Positions 22,663 through 33,331 of a DNA stretch of 64,000 nucleotides are shown in pieces. A model generated the notes under the pieces. It worked only from the letters and a program-made list of their open reading frames with translations, was not told the origin of the DNA and searched no databases. Source of the stretch: Euborellia annulipes (lineage: Eukaryota; Arthropoda; Insecta; Dermaptera; Anisolabididae); assembly GCA_023213315.1 (NCBI GenBank), contig JAKCPI010011779.1, positions 1-64,000 of the forward strand, given 5' to 3'. Position numbers and translations under genes: made by a program. Position 1 is the stretch's first letter. Each line of letters opens with the position of its first letter.

Positions 22663-23160
22663 ATTAGGTCTGTTCGTTTCGCATGCCATTGCAGTAGAAT
22701 TTACACATTTTGCCCTGCATTCTGTTCGTTTCATTTTTGCATGTTAGATGCACGCTAGCAAAACTTGCACCTTTTGAGCGTGTACTTTTTACCATGGCAA
22801 GTGAAACGAACAAACTTATTATTGTTAAGCACCCCCCCTCCCCCTCCCCGGAAAATAATTTCTAGTTCCATATAGCAGTCTTTTGTTGGTTAAAAAATTA
22901 TTTCGGTAATTTTAATCAATAAATAAATCACAATTTTTATTTATTTTCAAAAAGAAATATAACGACGGTTGTTATTTATTTTCATTTTTAATATAAGATT
23001 TTCTAAAATTAAATAAAACTTAAATCTAATCAGTGTTTATTTGTACAGAAGACGAGACAAGAAAAGAACAGTGAATAGAAAGAAGAAATTTCTAGTGCAT
23101 TTTTCAGGGTGTGTGCAAGGAGTAAAAAGTGCAAACGAACAAATTAGCTAACTCGTACGG
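22663..23160. repeat. Element with GTTCGTTTC / GAAACGAAC motifs
   Basis: AGGTCTGTTCGTTTCGCATG at the left, TACCATGGCAAGTGAAACGA in the middle and AGTGCAAACGAACAAA near the right end. The TTTTTACCATGGCAAGTG block is repeated at about 50650-50690. Boundaries not resolved. Confidence 0.45.
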
Positions 23161-23673
23161 TTTGTTGGTTTTGGGACTGTTCTTAATTTGGTGCTCCAGG
23201 GTTTTTTACTCTTCAGATTAAGGCAATTAGATGTGAAAAAAACCAAACATTTAATCCCCTAAAAAAAAAATTGGTAATTTATCAAAAAGTGAACTAAGGG
23301 AAGTGTTTAATCTCTGAAGTATATATATATATATATATATAAATGTACATGTATAAGATATACGAGTATATACTTAAATAGAAAATTTAAAGATATTCGC
23401 TTGAGGGCGTTTATTGCATAAAAAATGAATCAAGTGGAAATGCCTTTGATAATAATTAATTATCTTAAAGATATATACGATATAAATATAATAATAATTA
23501 ATCAGCCAAATTTTATAGCTATTTCTCAAAAAATAATTTATTTTTCTCTCTTAAATTCAAAAACATTATAAAAATATGGTGTTGCACACTACATAACTTT
23601 CTCTTATAACATTCGTTGGCACTTAGTAAATAAAACTTTCTTACATTTATTTAAATTTTCATCTACTTATAGA

Positions 23674-24074
23674 CAGGGGCGCCGGAACAAATTTTAATCA
23701 GGGGGGGGGGCAAAAAATTTTTTTTAGAAATTTAAATTAATTTAATATGTTTAAATAGTATTAAACAAAAACAAATCTACTATAAAACTTTAAAAATTTT
23801 AAATAAAATCACAATTTTAATAAAATTAAAATTTTAAAAAATTTGGTAGTGATTTTATCAAATATTTTTGGAAAAAATTTGGAAAAAATGAATTTCTTAC
23901 TCTTTTAATTTTTTTTTAATTTAGAAGATTTTATTTTTCAAAAGTAAAAATATATCATTTTTAAAAATAAATGAAATAAAAAAAAGAAATTTTGCCCCCT
24001 CTGCCCCCCCCCCCTGTAGGATGCCAGGGGGCAATGGTACATTGCCCCCCCCCTTCCCAGTTCCGGCGCCTATG
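23674..24074. mobile_element. hAT MITE, CAGGGGCGCC family, copy 1
   Basis: Perfect 8-bp duplication CTTATAGA (23666-23673, 24075-24082). Ends CAGGGGCGCCGGAAC and GTTCCGGCGCCTATG. G-run and C-run sub-ends surround an AT-rich core. Related copies at 25522-26281 and 60752-61445. Confidence 0.92.
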
Positions 24075-24341
24075 CTTATAGATAAATAAATAACACTAGG
24101 TTAAGTTTAAAAAGGTTTTTATTTTTAGCTTATGCGCATAAGATAAAAATAAAAATATATTGGAAGTTTTTTCTTAATTGCATGTTTTCGGCAAACAGTA
24201 TAAAGATTTATTTTTTTCATTATATTTATATATAATAAATAAATAAATAAATATATATATTTCCTGAACTCATAAAAATAAAAACCTTTTGAAACTTAAT
24301 CTAGTGTTATTTATTTATTTATGATTATATATATAGAGCAT

Positions 24342-24470
24342 TAGCTTCTGGTGGCAAAGTTCGAGGGTTCGCGTCCCATCACAAGCAAAAAAATTTTTTT
24401 TTCAATTGAATTGGATACCAATCAATTAAAATAGTGTCGGGTTTTATGAAAAAGGCCTTAAACAAATTAA
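24342..24470 (+). repeat. tRNA-derived SINE fragment
   Basis: AGAGCATTAGCTTCTGG and GTTCGAGGGTTCGCGTCCC resemble the D and T arms (box B) of a tRNA. They are followed by the body sequence ATTGGATACCAATCAATT, also found in the copies at 29.8 and 30.7 kb. Confidence 0.6.
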
Positions 24471-24474
24471 ATTA

Positions 24475-25040
24475 TATAATATTTGAATCCAATTAAGATG
24501 TTTTAATAAATAAACACATTTAAAAGTGTAAATCTCAAACAATGAGATAAAATAAAATAATTTTTTTTATAATTTGATTTTTTCATATATTTATAATGAT
24601 TTTATTTATTGATATTTATATAATAATAGCTAGAATAGAATTCTTTTGTAAAAATAAAAACATGCTTTATACAAATAAATGTATATGTATATTTTTTTTT
24701 AATATACTCTTATGGATGTGGATATTAATTCCTTCCGCATCTCATCGACGCTGAATAAATTCCCGCGCCATTGAAAAAGCATCGCAAAATATTCAGAGAG
24801 AAAAAAAAAGAATCCAAATATATAGATCAATGAATAAAAGCTTCAAGTAAAAAAAGCGTAAAGTTAGTCGAAGGAATATTATTATATATTTTTTTTTTCT
24901 TCTCGTTCGAATATAAAAATAAAATTTTCTCTTAAAAAAAAAAAAAAAATTGATTCAACTCATCTCACGAAACGTTGAATTGTAATTTAGACTTATTATT
25001 AAATTTAAGAAAAAAAAATTAGAATTAATGTAAAAAAATT
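24475..25040. other. AT-rich, no gene seen
   Basis: Mostly A/T tracts; a short mixed segment at 24715-24790 (TCTCATCGACGCTGAAT) has no recognisable identity. Confidence 0.5.
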
Positions 25041-25042
25041 AA

Positions 25043-25092
25043 AAAATCTGGTGTGACTGTTGCACAGCACACAACTTTCCCTTACTAATTTT
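25043..25092 (-). repeat. Repeat A right hairpin fragment
   Basis: AAATCTGGTGTGACTGTTGC followed by ACAGCACACAACTTTCCCTT; isolated half of the terminal hairpin. Confidence 0.7.
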
Positions 25093-25640
25093 TAAATGTA
25101 GGTTTTTTAAAAATTTAAGATTTGAATTATAAATTTAAAATTTTCAAATATTTATATAATTTTTGTTTATAAATATTAAATAAAAAAAAAAACATTTATT
25201 TTTTTTGCTTATTCAATATTTGAATGTTATTTTATACAATGTATAATTATAGATTTTATTAAATAAAATTATTTTTTTTGGTTTTAAAATAATATTTATT
25301 AAATTTTTTTATTTAATATCTGTTTTTTTTTTTGTTGGTGGGCGAGGCAAATATACATATCTATTGACTAGTTAAGTGGGAATCGAGGTATTTATTGTCT
25401 TACTCTAATATATATATTTGGAAAATTATTGAACTTACATTTTTTATACTTAAACTATAGCATAAATATCCTTGTTGGGATCCCATGGGGCTTTGAACCC
25501 TCAAACCCCTTCTATAATAAGCAGGGGCGCCGGAACGAATTTGAATCAGGGGGGCAGTTACGTCATTTCAGTTTTTGCTTGAGGGGGGCAAAAAAATGTT
25601 TACTTCCTGTGCTACTTAATTTTTATACATATAAAGATAT

Positions 25641-25883
25641 GGACCGTTTATTTTGAAAGTGGTGTAAGAGTCCATTTTCTATTGTTTCGAGAAAATGAAC
25701 ATATCTGTTTATTAAAAAATCTATTTACCGAACAATTTTCAATTGTACAAAACATGGGAATTTTTTAAGAAATTTACCACTAGCTAGTTATACATAGAAA
25801 ATTTACGTTAATTTAAGCATAAATTATGTGATATCTCATTTTTTTTTTTAATGGACTTACGCCACTTTCAAAATAAACGGTCC
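25641..25883. mobile_element. MITE nested in hAT copy 2 (GGACCG ends)
   Basis: Inverted ends GGACCGTTTATTTTGAAAGT and ACTTTCAAAATAAACGGTCC, flanked by ATAT-like sequence; interior AT-rich. TA target probable. Confidence 0.8.
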
Positions 25884-25889
25884 ATATAT

Positions 25890-26110
25890 GAGGCAGGCCT
25901 TCAGCGCCAGAATGCCCTAACCCACATTTCACTTTTTCAGTTTTATGCCTTATATTTTAAAAAATACAGAAGTGTCTTAAGCAACCTTCTCCTTTTTATC
26001 GCTAGATTTCAGCACCAAGTACTACTCTGGAATTCATGATTTAATAGATAATAAGGCATAAAACCAAAAAAGTGAAATGTGGGTTAGGCCGTTCTGGCGC
26101 TGAAGACCTC
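25890..26110. mobile_element. Second MITE nested beside it (GAGGNCTTCAGCGCC)
   Basis: Inverted repeats: CTTCAGCGCCAGAATG...CTAACCCACATTTCAC at the left, GTGAAATGTGGGTTAG...TTCTGGCGCTGAAG at the right. It abuts the previous MITE within about 6 bp. Confidence 0.8.
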
Positions 26111-26599
26111 ATATATACTTCTATATGTCATCTATGCTTATTTATAAAGAGAAAGTGTGAGTTTGTTTGTATGTAAGGGCTAAAGTCAGAATTTACTATT
26201 TTCTTCCAAGGTGCTCCCCTCTGCCCCCCCTCAAATGACGTCCCTGGGGTACCTTTGCCCCTCCCAGTTCCGGCGCCTATGGTAATAAGATAAACAATAA
26301 ATCCTCATCGCATCACCTCGGGGTATTTTCTTGAATTCATCAGATCATTTTAAAAATACTTAGTGTTAAATTTCAATAGTAGAAAGTAAATAAAATGGAA
26401 GTTGGACTTTGGTCCTTCTCAACCATTTTCACCCCCTATCTCTCTCCCTATTCGCTGAGTTGGTTTGTCTCTACTTCTAGACTTTGTTTCGATTGTAAGC
26501 AATAAAGTTCATAAAGTCAATCAATTAAAATTTTTGTTTTTAACTAATTTGTCTGAATTACAAAAATCTGATGGTGAAAGAAAACTGACATTTCAAATT

Positions 26600-27130
26600 A
26601 TTACTTTCTTTTACCCTATATATGAAATATATATAGAGAAAAAATATTGGGATTATATCAAAAATTCCATGTCGAGATTTTGATGGAGTTCTCAAGTGCA
26701 TGTTTTGAGTCCCGCAAAATGTCATTCTGTCTGTGTGTGTGTAACGATTTTAACCATGAAGGAATTGAGCTACCGAATGAAAATTTTATATGGACCCTGT
26801 TATGCAATGGTGTGTCAAAGACCAAAAAATTCAAAATTGAGTTAAGCACGGAATATTTTTTCAAATGCTTTAATTAATAGTATTTTTTATGAAATATGAC
26901 CTAAAAAAATTTATATTTAATGTTACTTGCACAATTGACAAGAAAAATTATATATAATCCAATGTAAACAAAAAACTTTATTGTTGATTTTCTCAAAACT
27001 CGATGTTTGGTCTTTGACACACCATTGCATAACAGGGTTCATATATAAGTTAGGTACTTTCCCGGACACTCAAAATAAACTTTTGAACAAAATAGGCCAA
27101 AAAGTACTAGAACTTTACTGTATGTACTTT
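26600..27130 (+). repeat. Repeat A, plus, interrupted by MITE
   Basis: Left hairpin (ACTTTCTTTTACCC...) at 26604, AAAAATTCCATGTCGAG, GTCTGTGTGTGTGT and GAAAATTTTATAT. After the MITE it resumes as ATATAAGTTAGGTACTTTCC and AAAAAGTACTAGAACTTTAC. Confidence 0.85.
26792..27040. mobile_element. MITE with CCCTGTTATGCA ends, copy 1
   Basis: Begins GGACCCTGTTATGCAATGG and ends CCATTGCATAACAGGGTTC; next come GTGTGTCAAAGACC / GGTCTTTGACACAC. Inserted in the TTTTATAT/TTAAGTTAGG stretch of Repeat A. A second copy in reverse orientation is at 28019-28267. Confidence 0.88.
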
Positions 27131-27350
27131 TCGTGTTAATTGGCCGGTACTTAACTTAAATATCAACTTTAAAGCTCCTAACTCTTTTACTTCTTGAGAT
27201 ATTTTGTTCTTAGTTAGACACACTCAATTTTTTTTTTATTCAGGAGACCTCAAAACGTGTATTTCCATCAAAATCTCAACATCGAATTTTCGACATGTAA
27301 CCAATACTTAATTATCATATTAATATATTTTGGGTAAGAGAAAGTAAAAA
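27131..27350 (-). repeat. Repeat A, minus, left part
   Basis: ATCAACTTTAAAGCTCCTAA, CAAAACGTGTATTTCCATCA, CATCGAATTTTCGACATG and GGTAAGAGAAAGTAAAAA; it meets the preceding plus copy head-on at about 27130. Confidence 0.75.
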
Positions 27351-27562
27351 TATGTACAATAGTTATTCATATTTTGAAAGTTTTAGTTTAATATTTTGCA
27401 ATTAACAAATCATTTATATGAAAAAAAAAATAATAATAATAATAATTTAAGGGAGAATTTTCATTTTTCATTTCTACTTGAGAAATAAATATCTCAACAG
27501 TTGTATACAAGAACATGACAGGAACAAAATAACTGACTTTATGCCCTTTGTCTCTTATAATA

Positions 27563-28450
27563 GTGACACCAGTCGGGCGAAAAGGGCTTAACAAATATAT
27601 TCTAAAGGTTAAGTATTCAAAATATCTCTTCTATTGTTTGAAATGACGAAATAAAAATTTGAAAAAAATTACAATTGTGAAAATTATTAATTAATATAAT
27701 ATATAAAGAGTGGAATTTCCTAATAAATGATCTAATTTTTTTTTTTTTTTTTCAATCAAATATTTTAAGAATGAACAACAACGCGACACATCTGCTCTTT
27801 TTCCAATAATTTATATTAAAAACAAAATTTAGGCATTGTTTATAAATTATTTTTTTATATTTTACGAAGAATTTTAGGCTTTATTTATTATTATTATTTT
27901 CTAAAATTAAATATTTTGAATTTATTCTCTTTCTCGTTAAAATGGGATTTAAAGATGGCACCCATTATTTTCTATATAGGGCCCCCTATTAATATTTATT
28001 AATTTCTGGCAGATAATTGAACCCTGTTACGCATTAGTGTGTCAAGCGCCAGCTACCGAGTTTTGAGAAAATTAACATTAAAGTTTTTTGTTTTCATTGG
28101 ATTATATATAATTTTTCTTGTCAATTGTGCAAGTAACATTAAATATAAATTTTTTTAGGACATATTTCATAAAAAATACTATTAATTAAAGCATTTGAAA
28201 CAATATTCCGTGCTTAACTCATTTTTTAATTTTTTGGCGCTTGACACACTAATGCATAACAGGGTCCAATTAATCTCTCTATCTAGGGAGAAAAAAATAT
28301 ATATACCTAATTCGAAAAAATGTGCGCAATTTTCACAATTGTAATTTTTTTCAAATTTTTATTTCGTCATTTCAAACAATAGAAGAGATATTTTGAATAC
28401 TTAACCTTTAGAATATATTTGTTTAGCCCTTTTCGCCCGACTGGTGTCAC
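27563..28450. repeat. Foldback with 120-bp arms around a MITE
   Basis: Arms 27563-27690 and 28328-28450 are inverted copies (GTGACACCAGTCGGGCGAAA against TTTCGCCCGACTGGTGTCAC at the outer ends). The 640-bp loop contains the MITE copy at 28019-28267. Element class unknown. Confidence 0.75.
28019..28267. mobile_element. MITE with CCCTGTTATGCA ends, copy 2
   Basis: GAACCCTGTTACGCATTAGT at the left and ACTAATGCATAACAGGGTCC at the right; interior matches copy 1 in inverse orientation (for example GCAAGTAACATTAAATATAA). Confidence 0.88.
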
Positions 28451-28939
28451 TTTTTTTTGGGGGGGTTGGAAAAATTTTAGAATTTTTTAAAACCCCCCAC
28501 TTTCATTTGTTTTATTTATTTTTTTTTTTTTAAAAATTTTTTTTTTTTTTTATTTTTTATTAAATATGAAAAAAATTGTGTGGGGGTTTTTTCAAAACAA
28601 AAAACTTTTTTCTAAAAGAAAGGAGTTAAATAAAATATTTTTTTGGTTTAGGGATTTAGTTCCCCATAGCGCCTTAATTCTAAACTTGACCACTTGCGGC
28701 GTTTCATAAGTAGAAAAGTCAATTGATTCTAAATTTCCATATGCTCTGTGTATTTCATTTCTATTTTAAATGTGGACTGCTTGAAATAAACTATGGTTAT
28801 TTTTCAAAATATTATTTTCATTTTTGGATATTTTATACACAGTAGAGAATCCTAAATAAATACAAAATTTCATAAGAATTAAAAAAAAAAACAATTTAAA
28901 TGTCTAAAAATAATTGTGTGGTTTTATGAAACCACGATG

Positions 28940-29300
28940 CAAGTGAAACTAACCTAACAGGGGGGCCGTCCCCCCTTTCTGAGGTCTGAAATACCATTTT
29001 TATTATTTACACCCTTTAAAAGCGATATTTTAAATTTTATTAAAATAGAGTGAGAGATTTGTGAACCCCTGAAAAGGGGGTTCCCTAACCCTAATTTGAT
29101 ATAATGATATCCTAAAACCACCCTGGATAATTTTCTACCCATTAAAAAAAAAAACTCCATGAAAATTGGACCGGAGTCTATGCGAAGAAACCTAGTGTGA
29201 GTCGTTGATGACGTCTCGGCTTGTGACGTCACGATTTGTAACGCGACATGCTGATAGATGGGCGAAAAAATTTGAGTCGATAAAATTAAAGTTTCACTTT
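28940..29300 (-). repeat. TGACGTCA-containing repeat, copy 1 (partial)
   Basis: Minus orientation. Shares with the 34.7-kb copy CAGCATGTCGCGTTACAA, a shortened GTGACGTCACAAGCCGAGAC array, and the closing AGTTTCACTTGCATCGTG plus CATAAAACCACACAAT. The centre has diverged or been replaced. Confidence 0.65.
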
Positions 29301-29454
29301 AAAGGATTCAATTTGGATTAAAATATATATGCAAATCTCCATAGGCATTTAACGTTGGTCTATGGAAGGAAAAGCCGAAAAATGAATTTGAAAAATCTGA
29401 AATACTACATCAGTGTACTGAGGAAGGATATTTCCAGCCATTAAACATTATTAT

Positions 29455-30015
29455 ATCTACATCAGTGTACTTCAAATAATTTTCACGAAAAATTTTATAC
29501 TTTTTAAAGGTCATCTAATAAATAGTCGATTTATGAATTTTAATCAAGTCAATTTTGAGAAATACGAAAAAAATGGAAAAAACTGAAAAAGTACTTCAGT
29601 AAGGTACTAATACTTTTTGGCCGATTTTGTTCAAATGTTTATTTTAACTGTCAGTGCGGGTACTAAACTTAAATATAAAATTTCAATCGGGTAGCTTATT
29701 TCCTTCATGTTTAAAATGTCTGTGTTTTTCAAATAAAATTGAAATTAACAGCCTTTTAATTAATAATAACCGTAGCACAGTGGTAGAGTTCTTGCCTCTT
29801 GTGCTGGGGGTCGGGGATTCACAATGAATTGGCTAGTAATCAATTGAAATAAATAGGGACGAGACAGACATACCAATTTGCGGAACCCACTTTTTTGGAC
29901 TTAAGGGACCTCAAAACATTTATTTCTAGCAAAAATCTTGACATCGAATTTTTGACATGATCGAAATACTTTCTCACTAAATAATACATATATAGGTAAG
30001 AGAAAGTAATAAGAC
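29455..30015 (-). repeat. Repeat A, minus, split by a SINE
   Basis: Body (AAAGTACTTCAGTAAGGTAC, AAATATAAAATTTCAATCGG), then the SINE at 29757-29875, then GCGGAACCCACTTTTTTGGA, CATCGAATTTTTGACATGAT and GGTAAGAGAAAGTAA. Confidence 0.8.
29757..29875 (+). repeat. tRNA-derived SINE inserted in Repeat A
   Basis: GTAGCACAGTGGTAGAG (box A-like), CTTGCCTCTTGTGCTGGGG, a degenerate box B (GTCGGGGATTCAC) and body GGCTAGTAATCAATTGAAAT. The same order occurs in the minus-strand copy at 30.7 kb. Confidence 0.7.
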
Positions 30016-30639
30016 CGTTTCTCTGGTTGAGCCAAGGCAAGTGGAAGTTAATTAGTAAATTGCCATCACAACCCGGAAAGGATAGAAAGAGTTATTTAGC
30101 ATACGAAAAGGTCTTTTTTTTGTAAAGCAATAACCTTTAATTTTAATTCAACATTTCACTCTTTGAGTTAGATCTTTTTCAAGTTAAACCAGAAGGGGAT
30201 GAACGGGATGAAGGGGTTGCGGGGAAGGTATTTGTAACAGTAACGATCTTTGTCCATATGGGTCGTCTGGTCACTAAAACAGTACAATAGTACTAATTAA
30301 ATCACGTAATTAAAAATACCGGGTTCTCGTTTTAATATCTCTCTTAGGTAGGTCTTTCAACCTTCCCGAGAAACGAGCAGCTCTTTAATTGAAAGAATTT
30401 TTACTTTTGTTTTTTAGAATAAGAAAATATCATTATGTATATAATTAGATTAATAAATGAAGATATTTTCAAGTTTTTTTTTAACTTGCTTGATAATACC
30501 ACTAGGAAAAAAGAATAATGTGTAACAAATACCGGTAATTTCATTAAAAAAAAATGTTAACATCAAAATTTTTAGCTGAAATTAGAGGAAATTGCTTTAG
30601 TTTCCACGTGAATATGAAAATTATGAGTTTATCCCCACC

Positions 30640-30775
30640 CGGGAGATAAATTCCGGCATCAATTTTGAAAATTATTATTTCAATTGATTGGAAGCCAATG
30701 TTCCTTGGGAAGGGAAACGAACCCTTGAACCCTAACACAAGAGGCAAATACTCTAACACTGTGGGCTTTTGTAAA
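30640..30775 (-). repeat. tRNA-derived SINE, minus copy
   Basis: Reading the minus strand: CACAGTGTTAGAGTATTTGC, CTCTTGTGTTAGGG, GGGTTCGTTTCCC (box B) and body GCTTCCAATCAATTGAAATA, followed by CGGAATTTATCTCCCGGGTG. Better box B than the copy at 29.8 kb. Confidence 0.7.
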
Positions 30776-30962
30776 TTAAATAATACCAAAAACAATTTCT
30801 TTTATCTGCTTATTTGGTTGCCTATATATTAGGAGATACTCGGAGGTGTAAGAAAATTAGTAGTTTTAATAAAAATTAAAATTTTTATTTATACACTGTG
30901 GTGCAAAAAAAGTGGAATACTTTGTTTCTTCTAAAAAAAAGGACTATTCTAATCTATCTTTA

Positions 30963-31353
30963 GGTGCGCGTCTCGGGTGCTAATTTTGGGAGTTTCCTGC
31001 GGCCACAATTTTGAAGCTATCGACCTCAAATTTTTTATAATTAAAGCTATTTAAAATATCTACAACTTATAGAAGCCCTTTTTTTGATTTTCGAAAAAAA
31101 AATTTTTTTTTTTTAGATTAATCGCATTAAATAAAAGATATTTTTAAAAAAGGAGCTTTATAAGTTGTAGATAATTAAATTAGTAATCATTGTGTTAAAA
31201 AATAAGTAATTTTTTACCTTTAATTAATTAACTGGACTCTTTAAAATGAAATGGAATTCCTTGTATTCCTGTGGGAAAAACTAACGCCATCTCTTGCGGC
31301 CTCGAGTAACTCGGTAGTGAATGGTTTTCTAACGGCTTTTCGAGACGCGCACC
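30963..31353 (-). mobile_element. TTAA MITE, copy 2
   Basis: Starts GGTGCGCGTCTCGGGTGC and ends CGAGACGCGCACC. Flanks are TTTA (left) and TTAA (right), so one side of the target duplication has mutated. Reverse orientation relative to copy 1. Confidence 0.85.
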
Positions 31354-31419
31354 TTAATGATACTGTAATTTATTAAACATTTAATATGAAATAATATATA
31401 CATTTCTAAATAAATTTAA

Positions 31420-31545
31420 CAAAACCACTTTTTGGGGCTCAGAGGACCTCAAAACGTGTATATCCTTCAAAATCTCGTCAACGAATTTTTGACATGAATC
31501 CAATACTTTCACTCTATATATATTGGTAAGAGAAAGCAAAAAATG
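31420..31545 (-). repeat. Repeat A left-end fragment
   Basis: CAGAGGACCTCAAAACGTGT, CGAATTTTTGACATGAATCC and GGTAAGAGAAAGCAAAAA. Confidence 0.75.
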
Positions 31546-32640
31546 AATCAAATATGTATTTTTTTAGATTAAATTCCTGTTGTAAATTGTGATATAATGT
31601 TTTATATTTTCATTTGTGTAGGAAATAAATAAATAAATAAATTTTGTTAATTTTAATCCGATGATAAAGCCTTCTCTTAATATATACAAAGTGACAATGA
31701 AGTTCCGGGTCTGTTTCAATTATGCTAAAACCAATAACGCCCCGTATAAACGACAAGCGGAAATAGTGTGCAGTTTCCTCCACATGCCGTATAAGTATAG
31801 CCTTGCTCTTTGATTAGTCTGACAGTGACAATTGTTTTTGAAATTTATATTTTTTCTTGATTAAATTAAATTAAACACATGTAATCTGTCTGTTTGAAGT
31901 ATTTAAATAAATGAAGTTGATGGGACAAAATACTTCTAAAATGCAATTGATTTCAAATTTTCTTTTTTCTTCCTAATTACATATAAATTACTATTGATGT
32001 AATTGTTAATTACTTCTTTTCTAGTATAATATTAGGTTTTAGTAGTAAATACCTTAAATAGTGTAAGAGAAAACAAAATTGATTTTAACATTTTTAAAAT
32101 ACAAAAAAAAAAAAAAGAAATGTAATTATTTCTGTACAGGGCCGCAAACAGACTTGAAGGGCCCCGGGGCTACATAATAATACGGGCCCCCCCCACCCTT
32201 AATTTTTTATAGTATGTTAAAGGGTATTGTGCCAACAATTTTTGACACAATTTTTGAAACGATTGTACATAGCTTACAATATTTATTTAAATAAAAAAGT
32301 TATTTAAAAATTTTTGAAAATTTCCTAAACATAGGGTTACCATAAGTTATTGAGACCTTGACAGAGGACTTCCCGGGAGATCTGGGGGTATGGAAAAATT
32401 TTTGAAAATTAGACACTGAAATCTGCGTTTTTAGCTATCCTGAGATGGAAAAAATATCAAACTTGCTTTGAGCTTAAAGGGTCCGGGCCCCTCAGAAAAA
32501 AATTTCAAGAAAATGATTTTTTTAAATTGAACTTTTAAGCTAAATATTTTTCGAGATCTATTATTTGAATAAGATAATAGTATTCAAAATACCTCGATTC
32601 GGACTTTAACTGAGTCATAGATATATTTAACAAGACATGT
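31546..32640. other. No gene; possible hAT-like end near 32.14 kb
   Basis: AT-rich. At about 32138 the sequence CAGGGCCGCAAACAGACTTG leads into GGGCCCCGGGGCTACATAAT, like a hAT terminus, but no matching right end was found (GGTCCGGGCCCCTCAG at about 32480 is a weak candidate). Confidence 0.35.
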
Positions 32641-32667
32641 GAGTGTTTTTTATTGGTGAGGCCAAAC

Positions 32668-32740
32668 ATCCCATGGCCCCCGGGAATCGAACCCAGGATC
32701 TCCGCCTTTCCGGGAGTATCGCGGCGGTAGTGTCGCGCTT
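32668..32740 (-). repeat. tRNA-like sequence, family 2, minus copy
   Basis: On the minus strand: CCCGGAAAGGCGGAGATCCT, then GGGTTCGATTCCCGG (perfect box B) and GGCCATGGG. The same block occurs in plus orientation at 43.06-43.12 kb, so this is a dispersed tRNA-derived repeat rather than a functional tRNA. The GC-rich 140 bp to its right contains GCGGCAGCGAC / GTGTCGCTGC inverted motifs. Confidence 0.6.
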
Positions 32741-33079
32741 GTGGCTTCCGATGTCAGTAAACAAACGCGACCTTTGTCCTAACCCATTTTGGTTGAAGGC
32801 CGCCATTTTGTTTGTTAAGAAAAAGCTCCGCGGCAGCGACCGATCGAGAACAAACGCGGCAGTGTCGCTGCTCTTTTAGCTCTTCAAGAGGTTCAGAGTT
32901 TTTTGCATTTGATTCTAAAACCATCGGAAAAATAAAAAATCTTTTTTTTTAAAGAACACAAAACTGATATCTGTGGCATAAATGGCTGGTGGCTTTAAGG
33001 AAATAATTTGTTAATTAATTGATTAAAAACAATACTTTCACTACTTCGTATACCAGAAAGTAATGTAATGTAAGTGTAT

Positions 33080-33330
33080 TTTTTACTTTCTCTTAACTAT
33101 ATATGTTAATATATAGAGTGTTGGATTTATGTAAAAAATTCGATGTCAAGATTTTGATTGAAATACACGTTTCACGTCCCTTGAGTCCAAAAAAGTGAGT
33201 TCCGCAAAATGTGATAAAAATACAGTATGAAGGTAATAACCTATTAGGCTGAAATTTTATATTTAAGCTAGGTAACCCTAGGAGGCGCGAAAATAAGCTT
33301 TTAAATAAAATCGGCCAAAGAGTACTAGTA
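33080..33330 (+). repeat. Repeat A, plus, left part (interrupted)
   Basis: Left hairpin (ACTTTCTCTTAACTATA), ATTCGATGTCAAGATTTTGA, GTCCAAAAAAGTGAG, TGAAATTTTATATTTAAGC and CGGCCAAAGAGTACTAGTAA, where the palindromic insertion begins. Confidence 0.8.
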
Positions 33331-33331
33331 A

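Larger units (their letters stand above)
25522..26281. mobile_element. hAT element, CAGGGGCGCC family, copy 2
   Basis: Ends CAGGGGCGCCGGAAC and GTTCCGGCGCCTATG, flanked by ATAATAAG (25514-25521) and GTAATAAG (26282-26289), a 7 of 8 match. Larger than copy 1 because two unrelated palindromic MITEs occupy its middle. Confidence 0.88.

Noticed and set aside
32138..32500. Complete hAT element with CAGGGCCGC end
   Set aside because: No matching right terminus or 8-bp duplication could be found, so only a possible end is noted.
32643..32879. 78-codon open frame with PGNRTQDLRL
   Set aside because: The peptide is the translation of a tRNA-like box B region on the opposite strand, a common source of false proteins.
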